The notes beneath the pieces are model-generated. The model was given only the letters and a program-made list of their open reading frames with translations. It was not told the origin of the DNA and did not search any database. DNA of 6,730 nt, from contig JAEYRW010000059.1 in assembly GCA_023435435.1 (NCBI GenBank), positions 1 through 6,730 on the forward strand, given 5' to 3'. The stretch is from Bacillota bacterium. GTDB taxonomy: Bacteria > Bacillota > Clostridia > Christensenellales > Aristaeellaceae. The position numbers and the translations under genes are program-made. This document shows positions 1 to 4,940 of the stretch, piece by piece; the first letter of the stretch is position 1; every line of letters begins with the position of its first letter.

Positions 1-171
1 GTTGGAGGGCGAGGACAGCGCGCAGCGCTCCGCAGCCCGCAACCCGCGTTTCCCCAAGGGGAAGGCGGGCGACGGAAGGAGGCCCCGCGCATGCGGGGTT
101 GGAGGGCGAGGACAGCGCGCAGCGCTCCGCAGCCCGCAACCCGCGTTTCCCCAAGGGGAAGGCGGGCGACG
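1..171. repeat. Tandem direct repeat, 97-nt period, two copies visible
   Basis: Positions 1-74 recur without a visible mismatch at 98-171. The two 74-nt blocks are separated by 23 nt, and the resemblance continues a little further because both blocks are followed by a GAAGGAGG-like purine run (75-82 and 173-181). Each copy contains a GC-rich hairpin (43-69 and 140-166) and a short AGCGCT palindrome. The window opens exactly inside or at the start of the first copy, so more copies may lie upstream. The repeat could be a duplicated leader of the flavin reductase gene or a dispersed intergenic element; the sequence alone does not decide. Confidence 0.9.
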
Positions 172-174
172 TGA
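91..174 (+). CDS. Possible 27-residue Arg-rich leader peptide
   Basis: An ATG at 91 sits 8 nt after AAGGAGG (76-82) and opens a 27-codon frame that stops at TGA 172-174. The stop overlaps the ribosome binding site of the next gene (AAAGGAGG, 174-181), a layout that would permit translational coupling. The predicted peptide is rich in Arg, Ala and Pro and has no recognisable domain. It is encoded almost wholly by the second copy of the direct repeat, so the frame may be accidental: GC-rich DNA leaves many frames open, and the ribosome binding site may simply be a duplicated copy of the downstream one. Coding status is doubtful. Confidence 0.2.
   Translation: MRGWRARTARSAPQPATRVSPRGRRAT
140..166 (+). 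promoter_or_regulatory. Hairpin just upstream of the flavin reductase ribosome binding site
   Basis: CCCGC (140-144) pairs with GCGGG (162-166), and TTCCCC (147-152) pairs with GGGGAA (155-160), joined by a one-base bulge and a G-U pair. The tight loop is centred on AA. The same structure occurs at 43-69 in the first repeat copy. No U-tract follows, so it is not a normal intrinsic terminator. It ends 7 nt before the Shine-Dalgarno sequence at 174-181 and could affect mRNA stability or translation. That role is an inference. Confidence 0.45.
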
Positions 175-186
175 AAGGAGGCATTC

Positions 187-693
187 ATGAAGGAGCTGAA
201 ATTTTCGGAGGCGATGGGGCGGATTCAGGAGAAGCTGGCAAACGGCGGCGTCTTTCTCACCGTCGCGGGCGAGCCCGCCAACACGATGACCATCGCATGG
301 GCTACCATGGGCTTTTGTTGGAACAAGCCCGTGTTCGTCTGCCTCGTAAGACCTCAGCGGCACACCTACCCGCTGCTCGCCAAATCCGGCGAATTTACCA
401 TCAGCACGCCCACCCGCGAGCCGCTCAAGGCCCAGCTTGCCTTTGCAGGCTCCAAATCCGGTCGCGACTACGACAAGTTCTCCGGCCACGGGCTCACCGC
501 ACAGCCCGGCCTTACCGTCTCCGCGCCCATCGTCGCCGAGTGCGGCCTGCACCTCGAATGCAAGGTGCTCCTGACACAGGACATGACCGGCGATCGCATG
601 GATCCCGCAGTCGCCAAAATGGCCTATCCCGCGAGCGATTTTCACACCATGTTCTGGGGCGAAGTCGTACGCTGCTACGAAACGGACGAGTGA
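187..693 (+). CDS. Flavin reductase family protein (FMN-binding split barrel)
   Basis: This 168-residue protein looks like a compact member of the flavin reductase-like (flavoredoxin-type) split-barrel family: cytoplasmic, FMN-binding proteins that reduce flavin or pass electrons from it. Visible family landmarks are the NTMTIAWATMGF stretch at residues 32-43, which is the usual FMN-contacting strand region, the RPQRHT segment at 55-60, the SGRDYDKF block at 91-98 and the C-terminal FWGEVVRCY strand at 156-164. The length is typical, and there is no signal peptide or membrane segment. The ATG is fixed by AAAGGAGG (174-181) 5 nt upstream. No promoter was found in the repeat-rich upstream 186 nt, so transcription probably starts outside the window. 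It is followed by a hairpin element and separated from the ABC operon by its own promoter, so a shared function is not indicated. The electron donor and acceptor cannot be read from sequence. Confidence 0.85.
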   Translation: MKELKFSEAMGRIQEKLANGGVFLTVAGEPANTMTIAWATMGFCWNKPVFVCLVRPQRHTYPLLAKSGEFTISTPTREPLKAQLAFAGSKSGRDYDKFSGHGLTAQPGLTVSAPIVAECGLHLECKVLLTQDMTGDRMDPAVAKMAYPASDFHTMFWGEVVRCYETDE

Positions 694-697
694 CGCA

Positions 698-764
698 GGG
701 GGGCTCCGCCCCCCGGACCCCTTGCTCAAGGGACAATGTCCCTCGAGCATCCCAAGCTGTTTTT
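698..764 (+). terminator. Two-hairpin REP-like element, probable terminator of the flavin reductase gene
   Basis: The first hairpin starts 4 nt after the stop codon: GGGGGGC (698-704), loop TCC, GCCCCCC (708-714), a perfect 7-bp stem. The second spans 723-749. There TGCTC-A-A-GGGAC (723-734) pairs with GTCCC-T-C-GAGCA (738-749) around loop AAT, giving about 11 pairs with one mismatch (A728/C744). A run of five T residues follows only at 760-764, 10 nt beyond the stem, so termination may be weak or bidirectional. Similar GGGGGCTxxGCCCCC-GGACCCC hairpins are dispersed intergenic elements in many GC-rich bacteria. Assignment to such a family here is from general knowledge, not a genome search. 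Confidence 0.6.
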
Positions 765-1030
765 GAAAATCTCAATATCGTCCGTCGGACCGGTCGTAGG
801 CCCAGGCCCCGACCGGCCCGAACTTTGTTTTGGGTGTCTCGGATCAGGTTAGAAAGCTGTCCCGCCAAAAGACAAACTCGGCGGCACAGGGTTTGGCCCC
901 GCACCGCCGCCGGACAATGTAATCGTTTCTTACCCAGTATTGGATTCCAAAGGGACGGTGTCACTTTGGCAGGGACGCCGGGGGACAGCGCCTCCCGGCG
1001 TCGGTTTCGCATGCTCTATGCGACATTTGA
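765..1030. other. Non-coding, hairpin-rich intergenic stretch
   Basis: No credible gene was found on either strand; frames that stay open here have no ribosome binding site and no recognisable protein. The stretch holds several inverted repeats: CCGGTCG/CGACCGG (790-796 with 810-816), CGGCGG/CCGCCG (879-884 with 904-909), a perfect 9-bp GC-rich stem extended to 11 pairs (974-984 with 992-1002, loop 985-991), and TCGCAT/ATGCGA (1007-1012 with 1018-1023). The 9-mer GGACAATGT, part of the hairpin at 723-749, recurs at 912-920. It does not resemble tmRNA, RNase P RNA or SRP RNA. It could be a decayed repeat cluster or an unrecognised structured RNA. Confidence 0.5.
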
Positions 1031-1043
1031 GCCAATGATTGGC
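1031..1043. promoter_or_regulatory. Perfect palindrome upstream of the ABC operon promoter (candidate operator)
   Basis: GCCAATGATTGGC is a perfect inverted repeat with 6-nt arms around one central base. It ends 19 nt upstream of the -35 box. A further ATTGG half-site lies at 1075-1079, inside the promoter spacer, and an 8-bp palindrome ATGGCCAT (1081-1088) overlaps the -10 box. The position suits a transcription factor site controlling the exporter operon. The regulator is not in the window. Confidence 0.4.
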
Positions 1044-1062
1044 GAAAAATGGGCGCAATTGA

Positions 1063-1091
1063 TTGACACTTTACATTGGAATGGCCATAAT
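1063..1091 (+). promoter_or_regulatory. Sigma-A promoter of the ABC exporter operon
   Basis: TTGACA (1063-1068) matches the -35 consensus exactly. After 17 nt comes CATAAT (1086-1091), a five-of-six match to the -10 consensus. Transcription should start near 1098, giving a 5' leader of about 25 nt before the ATG at 1123. Local AT content rises sharply here compared with the surrounding GC-rich DNA, as expected for a promoter. Confidence 0.85.
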
Positions 1092-1122
1092 GGATGATGA
1101 AATAAGTGATCAGGAGCGTATT

Positions 1123-2109
1123 ATGAGCTTGATTGTCAGAAACCTCACGAAGCATTACGGAGACAAGCTGGTGGTCGACGCGCTCTCCTTTGAGATGCCC
1201 AAAAGCGGCGTCTATGCGCTGCTTGGAACAAACGGCGCAGGAAAAACGACCTCCATCCGCATGATTCTGGACATGCTCTCCCGCGATTCGGGCGAAGTCA
1301 GCTGGAACGGCCGTCCCCTTTCCACGCGGAGCTGCAATGTCGGCTATCTGGCCGAGGAGCGCGGCCTGTATCCCAAGTACACCCTCATGGATCAGCTTCT
1401 TTACTTCGCATCCCTTCGGAACGTTTCCCGGGACGAGGCCAAAAAGCGCATCCGCTACTGGTCGGACCGCCTCCAGGTAAACGAATACCTGTACCCCCCG
1501 AAAACGGCCCGACGTTCAATGCTGGGCGGCGGCGGGCTCAAGGGCGCGCCTGCGGCGCCCGCCACCGGCAAATCCATGAAGGCGGATCAGCTTTCAAAGG
1601 GCAACCAGCAGAAAATCCAGCTGATGACGACCCTGATCTCCGACCCCGCGCTCATCATCCTCGACGAGCCCCTTTCGGGCCTCGACCCGGTGAACACGGA
1701 CCTCTTCAAGTCCATCATCCGCGAGGAGATCGCCAAGGGAAAATACATCATCATGTCCAGCCACCAGATGGCGACCGTGGAGGAATTCTGCACGGAGATC
1801 ACCATCCTCGACCGGAGTCACACGGTTTTGCAGGGGAATCTCAACGAAATCAAGAAATCCTACGGCCGCGTGAACCTGCGCCTCAAGGTGGAACGGGATG
1901 TTTCGGACATCATCGCCCGCTCCGGCGCACGGATCGAGTCCGAGAAGGAAAACGAGTATAACCTGAAGGTTGCGGGCGAGGAACAGGCAAACGCACTGCT
2001 CAAGGCGCTCATCGAGGCGGGGATCACCATCGTGGCGTTCGACCTGCGCGAGCCCTCGCTGCACGAAATCTTCGTCGAAAAGGTGGGACGTGCAGATGCG
2101 CAAAACTGA
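1123..2109 (+). CDS. ABC-2 type exporter ATP-binding protein (NatA/YhaQ-like)
   Basis: This 328-residue cytoplasmic nucleotide-binding subunit would power the two permeases encoded next. The full catalytic set is visible: Walker A GTNGAGKT at 35-42, the EERGLYPK segment at 78-85 in place of a classic Q-loop as is usual in this subfamily, signature LSKGNQQK at 157-164, Walker B LIILDEP at 177-183, D-loop SGLDP at 185-189 and switch His214. The C-terminal REPSLHEIFVEKVG is the typical end of the NatA-type accessory domain. Start chosen: ATG 1123 has AGGAG (1112-1116) 6 nt upstream; the frame is open to a TTG at 1063, but that codon is part of the -35 box. Oddity: residues about 124-152 form a Gly/Ala/Pro-rich insert just before the signature motif, where relatives usually pass directly from a helix into it. 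The substrate is unknown; Na+ efflux, drug or peptide export are all possible for the family. Confidence 0.92.
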   Translation: MSLIVRNLTKHYGDKLVVDALSFEMPKSGVYALLGTNGAGKTTSIRMILDMLSRDSGEVSWNGRPLSTRSCNVGYLAEERGLYPKYTLMDQLLYFASLRNVSRDEAKKRIRYWSDRLQVNEYLYPPKTARRSMLGGGGLKGAPAAPATGKSMKADQLSKGNQQKIQLMTTLISDPALIILDEPLSGLDPVNTDLFKSIIREEIAKGKYIIMSSHQMATVEEFCTEITILDRSHTVLQGNLNEIKKSYGRVNLRLKVERDVSDIIARSGARIESEKENEYNLKVAGEEQANALLKALIEAGITIVAFDLREPSLHEIFVEKVGRADAQN

Positions 2110-3307
2110 GTTTGCGGGAACCGGCGCCGTCTTCCGCTTTACGCTGGCGCAGTTCCTGAAAGGGAAATCGACCATCGCCACGATGATCGTGATGGTCGTG
2201 ACCGTCATGATGAGCATGCTCATCATGAGTTCCTCCATGCACGGCGCGTACGGCGTCAGCGAAATCAGGCGGGTCACCATCGATAACGCCACGGGCATTT
2301 CCGTCAGCGCGGCGGACATCGCGGCGGCGGACCCCTACTTTGGCGACCTGACCGAGGGGGCGGGCGGCGCGGCTGTCTCCATCGCGCAAAGCGGCGACGC
2401 CTACGTGATCGAGGCGACCGGGGATTATACCTCCGATGAGCTCTCCCTGCTCGAAAACGCCGCGCTCTCCGCGTTCAATGCCGCGCGGGCGGGCGGCACG
2501 GCCTCCTATTCCAGCCGCGTCGCGACTGTGGATGAATATCTCAACCCCTCGCCCGAAGCGGGAGCCGGCACCGGCGCGCGGTTCACGGTCTCCTACGCAT
2601 ATTCGATTCTCGTAATGGTGCTGGTAACGTTCTCCACGTCCTACATCGTGCGCGCGGTGCTCGAGGAAAAGGCATCTAAGCTCGTCGAGCTTCTGATGGT
2701 CAGCGTCAAGCCCCTGGCGCTCCTCGTCGGAAAAATTCTCGCCTCCATGTGCCTGATCTTCATCGAGATGGGGCTCATCGCGGCGAGTACTTACGGCGCG
2801 TCGCTCATTGCCAAATACGCGTTCCACACGGACCCGTTCTCAACGGTTTCCGGCGCGCTTTCCGCGTTCACGCAGTTGAACGCCTTCAGCCTGGTGGCGG
2901 TGATCGTCTCGATTCTGCTCGGATACTTCACCTACTCGATCATCGCGGGCATCTCCGGCGCGAGCTGTTCCGACATGGACGACATGAACAAGGCAAACAT
3001 GGCGGTGGTGCTCACAACGCTGTTCTGCTACCTCGCGGCGACCGCGTTCATGGGTTTTGCGTCGGGCACTGTGGCTTTGGTCACGTCCCTCATTCCGTTC
3101 CTCTCGGTCTTCGTCGCGCCCGCGCGGTACCTGTTGGGCGACATTTCACTGGGCGTTCTTCTGGGCGCATGGGCGCTCCAGCTCCTCACGCTCCTGTTCC
3201 TTGCCTGGTTCGGGCGGCGCGTGTATGCGACGCTGCTCATGTACCGCGGCGAGCGGATCAAATTCACAAAGCTTTTCGGCATCGCGAAGGGAGGCGAGCG
3301 CGCGTGA
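2096..3307 (+). CDS. ABC-2 type transporter permease, first subunit (NatB/YhaP-like)
   Basis: This 403-residue integral membrane protein would form half of the export channel. It has a membrane segment at about 25-45, a large extracytoplasmic domain (about 47-163), then some five or six more segments from 164 to 373. The cytoplasmic motif EEKASKLVELLMVSVKP (190-206), between the second and third segments, is the hallmark coupling helix of NatB/YhaP-like permeases. IPFLSVFVAPARYLLGD (333-349) and the C-terminal RRVYATLLMYRGE are shared, with changes, by the second permease. Start chosen: ATG 2096 has AAGGTGGG (2080-2087) 8 nt upstream and overlaps the ATPase gene by 14 nt, implying translational coupling. 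The frame stays open further upstream, but only as a shadow of the ATPase gene. The substrate is not deducible. Confidence 0.9.
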   Translation: MRKTEFAGTGAVFRFTLAQFLKGKSTIATMIVMVVTVMMSMLIMSSSMHGAYGVSEIRRVTIDNATGISVSAADIAAADPYFGDLTEGAGGAAVSIAQSGDAYVIEATGDYTSDELSLLENAALSAFNAARAGGTASYSSRVATVDEYLNPSPEAGAGTGARFTVSYAYSILVMVLVTFSTSYIVRAVLEEKASKLVELLMVSVKPLALLVGKILASMCLIFIEMGLIAASTYGASLIAKYAFHTDPFSTVSGALSAFTQLNAFSLVAVIVSILLGYFTYSIIAGISGASCSDMDDMNKANMAVVLTTLFCYLAATAFMGFASGTVALVTSLIPFLSVFVAPARYLLGDISLGVLLGAWALQLLTLLFLAWFGRRVYATLLMYRGERIKFTKLFGIAKGGERA

Positions 3308-4581
3308 TTCGCAACTGGACGAAGGTATTCTTTTTCACGCTGAACGCGCATCTGCGGACGCGGGGGTACCTCATCTCGACGATCCTCGTGGCGTTCCTGC
3401 TGCTCCTGGCCATTCCGGGAATCCTGCTGTTCGCGGACAGCCAGTCGGGTTCTGTGGCGCGATCCACCGGAATCGCGCTGGCCGTACACACCGACGGCCT
3501 CGACTACGCGCCGCTTTCGCAAATGAACGCGGGCGTGTACGCCGGGGTGCAGTACCAAGGCGCGGCGACCCTCGACGAGGCCAGGTCGCTGTGTGAAGGC
3601 AACCCCAATTCCGTCATCGTCGCGGTGGACGGCGACGTCCTTTCCGTGCTTCTGCCGGACGACACGGAAATCGAGGAATCCGACGCAGAGGCGTTCGGCA
3701 CATACCTGTCGTCGGTGTATCCCTTCCTCGCTTCCGGCGCAAGCGCGGCCCAGCCCGCCTACACCGCCAGCGCCGTGGCGGCCGATCCGACGGACATGGC
3801 GGAATCCGTGCGCTCCATTTTCGCGATGGTGCTCCCTTACGTGGTGATGATGCTTCTCTACTTCATGATGCTCATCTACGGACAGGGCGTCGCCAACGGC
3901 GTCATCGCGGAAAAGACGTCGAAGCTCATGGACCTCTTCCTCGTTTCGGTGAAGCCTGCCGCCATGATCCTCGGGAAAACGCTGTCCATCGCGCTGGCCG
4001 GCATCCTGCAATCCTGCCTGTGGATGGGCGCGACGGTGGGCGGGTTCGCCCTGGGGAGCTGGCTCGTGAAGCTGGTCAATCCCCAAACGACGCTCGGCAT
4101 CATCAGCTTCTTCGACCTTCTCGGCAGCATGTCCGGGTTGTTTACCCCTGCCGGGTTTGCCCTGGCGGTGGCGATCCTGATCGCCGGATTCCTCATGTAT
4201 TGCGCGCTGGCGTCCATCGGCGGCGCGATGGCCGGGAAGCCCGAGGACCTCTCCGTGACGAACATCCTGTTCACCATCGTGCTGGTGGGAAGTTTCTTCG
4301 CCTGCATCTTTACCGGCGAGAGCGCGGGCATGGTCTCCAAAAGCCCGATCCTGGGCTACATTCCCTTCACCGCGATCCTGGTTGCCCCGAGCCGCGTGCT
4401 CCTGGGCGACATGACCATCGCGCAGGGCCTTCTCTCCCTCGGGCTTATCGCGGCCTTCGCGTTCGTGCTGGTGCTCATCGCGGGCAGGATCTACACCATG
4501 ATGGCATTCTACCGGGGCAATCCCCCCACACCCGCCAAAATGCTCAAACTGCTCGGAATCGGCGCGCGCGCGGGACGCTGA
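3304..4581 (+). CDS. ABC-2 type transporter permease, second subunit (paralogue of the first)
   Basis: This 425-residue membrane protein has the same layout as its upstream neighbour: a first segment at about 21-43, an extracytoplasmic domain at about 44-168, and a membrane domain from 170 to 394. Diagnostic shared stretches are AEKTSKLMDLFLVSVKP (202-218), IPFTAILVAPSRVLLGD (353-369) and the GRIYTMMAFYRG tail (394-405). The two extracytoplasmic domains are much less alike, so the pair probably works as a heterodimer with a two-faced external domain. Start chosen: GTG 3304 overlaps the previous stop (GTGA, 3304-3307) and has GAAGGGAGG (3286-3294) 9 nt upstream; upstream in-frame codons lie inside the first permease gene. 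Tandem terminators follow. Function as an exporter is inferred from family; the substrate is unknown. Confidence 0.9.
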   Translation: MIRNWTKVFFFTLNAHLRTRGYLISTILVAFLLLLAIPGILLFADSQSGSVARSTGIALAVHTDGLDYAPLSQMNAGVYAGVQYQGAATLDEARSLCEGNPNSVIVAVDGDVLSVLLPDDTEIEESDAEAFGTYLSSVYPFLASGASAAQPAYTASAVAADPTDMAESVRSIFAMVLPYVVMMLLYFMMLIYGQGVANGVIAEKTSKLMDLFLVSVKPAAMILGKTLSIALAGILQSCLWMGATVGGFALGSWLVKLVNPQTTLGIISFFDLLGSMSGLFTPAGFALAVAILIAGFLMYCALASIGGAMAGKPEDLSVTNILFTIVLVGSFFACIFTGESAGMVSKSPILGYIPFTAILVAPSRVLLGDMTIAQGLLSLGLIAAFAFVLVLIAGRIYTMMAFYRGNPPTPAKMLKLLGIGARAGR

Positions 4582-4594
4582 CGGATTCCACACC

Positions 4595-4637
4595 ACCGTC
4601 CGCCAATCCAAAAATGGAGGGCGGTCGGTCTTTTTTT
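4595..4637 (+). terminator. Intrinsic terminator of the ABC operon
   Basis: ACCGTCCGCC (4595-4604) pairs with GGCGGTCGGT (4620-4629) with one T-T mismatch. An inner TCCA/TGGA stem (4607-4610 with 4615-4618) closes an AAAA loop. A run of seven T residues follows (4631-4637). It lies 13 nt after the stop of the second permease gene. Confidence 0.9.
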
Positions 4638-4669
4638 GAATCATTCGCGTATTCATCTTTCATTTCCGC

Positions 4670-4723
4670 ATCCCGCCGGCGAAATCAAAAATTCTCCGCA
4701 GCATTTCTCCGGCGGGGATTTTT
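4670..4723 (+). terminator. Second intrinsic terminator in tandem
   Basis: ATCCCGCCGG (4670-4679) pairs with CCGGCGGGGAT (4709-4719), ten pairs with one bulged G. After a one-base mismatch an inner GAAAT/ATTTC stem (4681-4685 with 4703-4707) continues the helix. Five T residues (4719-4723) overlap and follow the stem. With the terminator at 4595-4637 it insulates the ammonium channel gene from exporter transcription. Confidence 0.75.
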
Positions 4724-4729
4724 GTCGTT

Positions 4730-4765
4730 AATTACAGTGCGTTTCTGTGCATCCTCACAGTAATT
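4730..4765. promoter_or_regulatory. Imperfect inverted repeat upstream of the ammonium channel promoter
   Basis: AATTACaGTG (4730-4739) and CACaGTAATT (4756-4765) are 10-nt arms with one A/A mismatch, 16 nt apart. Inside lies a second inverted repeat, CTGTG (4745-4749) with CACAG (4756-4760). It ends 23 nt before the -35 box and could bind an activator or repressor. It does not match the TGTNA-N7-TNACA form of GlnR/TnrA sites or the NtrC consensus. Confidence 0.35.
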
Positions 4766-4788
4766 TCGAAACTTTACCTTGCGCGTCC

Positions 4789-4817
4789 TTGACAGCCCGC
4801 GCGGCCTATGCTATTGT
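4789..4817 (+). promoter_or_regulatory. Sigma-A promoter of the ammonium channel gene, extended -10 type
   Basis: TTGACA (4789-4794) is a perfect -35 box. After 17 nt comes TATTGT (4812-4817), a four-of-six -10 match strengthened by TG at 4809-4810, one base upstream (extended -10). The predicted start is near 4824, leaving a leader of about 117 nt before the ATG at 4941, long enough for the attenuator within it. Confidence 0.75.
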
Positions 4818-4844
4818 ATCGGAGTAAATTCTGAATATTCCGCA

Positions 4845-4887
4845 TGGCAAAGACGCCAAATCCCGACGAGGGGTGTGGTGTCTTTTT
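4845..4887 (+). promoter_or_regulatory. Leader attenuator with ANTAR-type hexaloop hairpin and competing terminator
   Basis: Two exclusive folds are visible. In one, TGGC (4845-4848) pairs with GCCA (4855-4858) around the hexaloop AAAGAC, which has A at loop position 1 and G at position 4, the signature of RNAs bound by ANTAR antitermination proteins. A second small hairpin follows after 3 nt: CCC (4862-4864) with GGG (4871-4873), hexaloop GACGAG, with G at position 4 but G rather than A at position 1. In the other fold, AAAGACGCCA (4849-4858) pairs with TGGTGTCTTT (4876-4885), ten pairs with one G-U, ending in TTTTT (4883-4887), an intrinsic terminator. The first hairpin and the terminator share the loop and 3' arm bases, so binding that stabilises the hairpin would allow read-through. 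Location between promoter and an ammonium channel gene fits nitrogen control. ANTAR involvement is inferred; no such regulator is encoded here. Confidence 0.65.
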
Positions 4888-4940
4888 GTCTGCCCGAACG
4901 CGTGGAAACAGCGGAACGGATCAATGGAAAGAGGGAGAAT

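Noticed and set aside
1..171. CRISPR array
   Set aside because: Only two copies with a 74-nt identical unit and a 23-nt gap; the unit is too long, and no further repeats or cas genes are present.
765..1030. tmRNA, RNase P RNA or SRP RNA in the hairpin-rich intergenic stretch
   Set aside because: None of their conserved sequence signatures is visible on either strand.
99..1097. 332-codon plus-strand frame spanning the flavin reductase gene and the intergenic stretch
   Set aside because: It runs out of frame through a clear flavin reductase gene, is very Arg-rich, and no domain is recognisable.
1063..1122. Upstream TTG start adding 20 residues to the ABC ATPase
   Set aside because: The TTG is part of the -35 box, so it would not be in the transcript; the ATG at 1123 has its own ribosome binding site and the usual N-terminus of the family.
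3028..4656. 542-codon open frame on the minus strand opposite both permeases
   Set aside because: The translation is dominated by His, Arg, Asp and Glu, has no domain and no ribosome binding site, and mirrors the GC-biased third positions of the plus-strand genes.
4849..4887. T-box, TPP or glutamine riboswitch upstream of the channel gene
   Set aside because: No T-box TGGNACCGCG-like sequence, no CTGAGA thi-box and no recognisable glutamine aptamer core; the structure is too short for these classes.
4779..4940. N-terminal extension of the ammonium channel by 54 residues
   Set aside because: It would cover the promoter and leader hairpins and has no ribosome binding site; the ATG at 4941 gives the expected channel start.
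4844..4940. ATG at 4844 in the leader as an upstream peptide gene
   Set aside because: No Shine-Dalgarno sequence precedes it, the frame runs on far into the channel gene out of phase, and the bases are better explained by the hexaloop hairpin.
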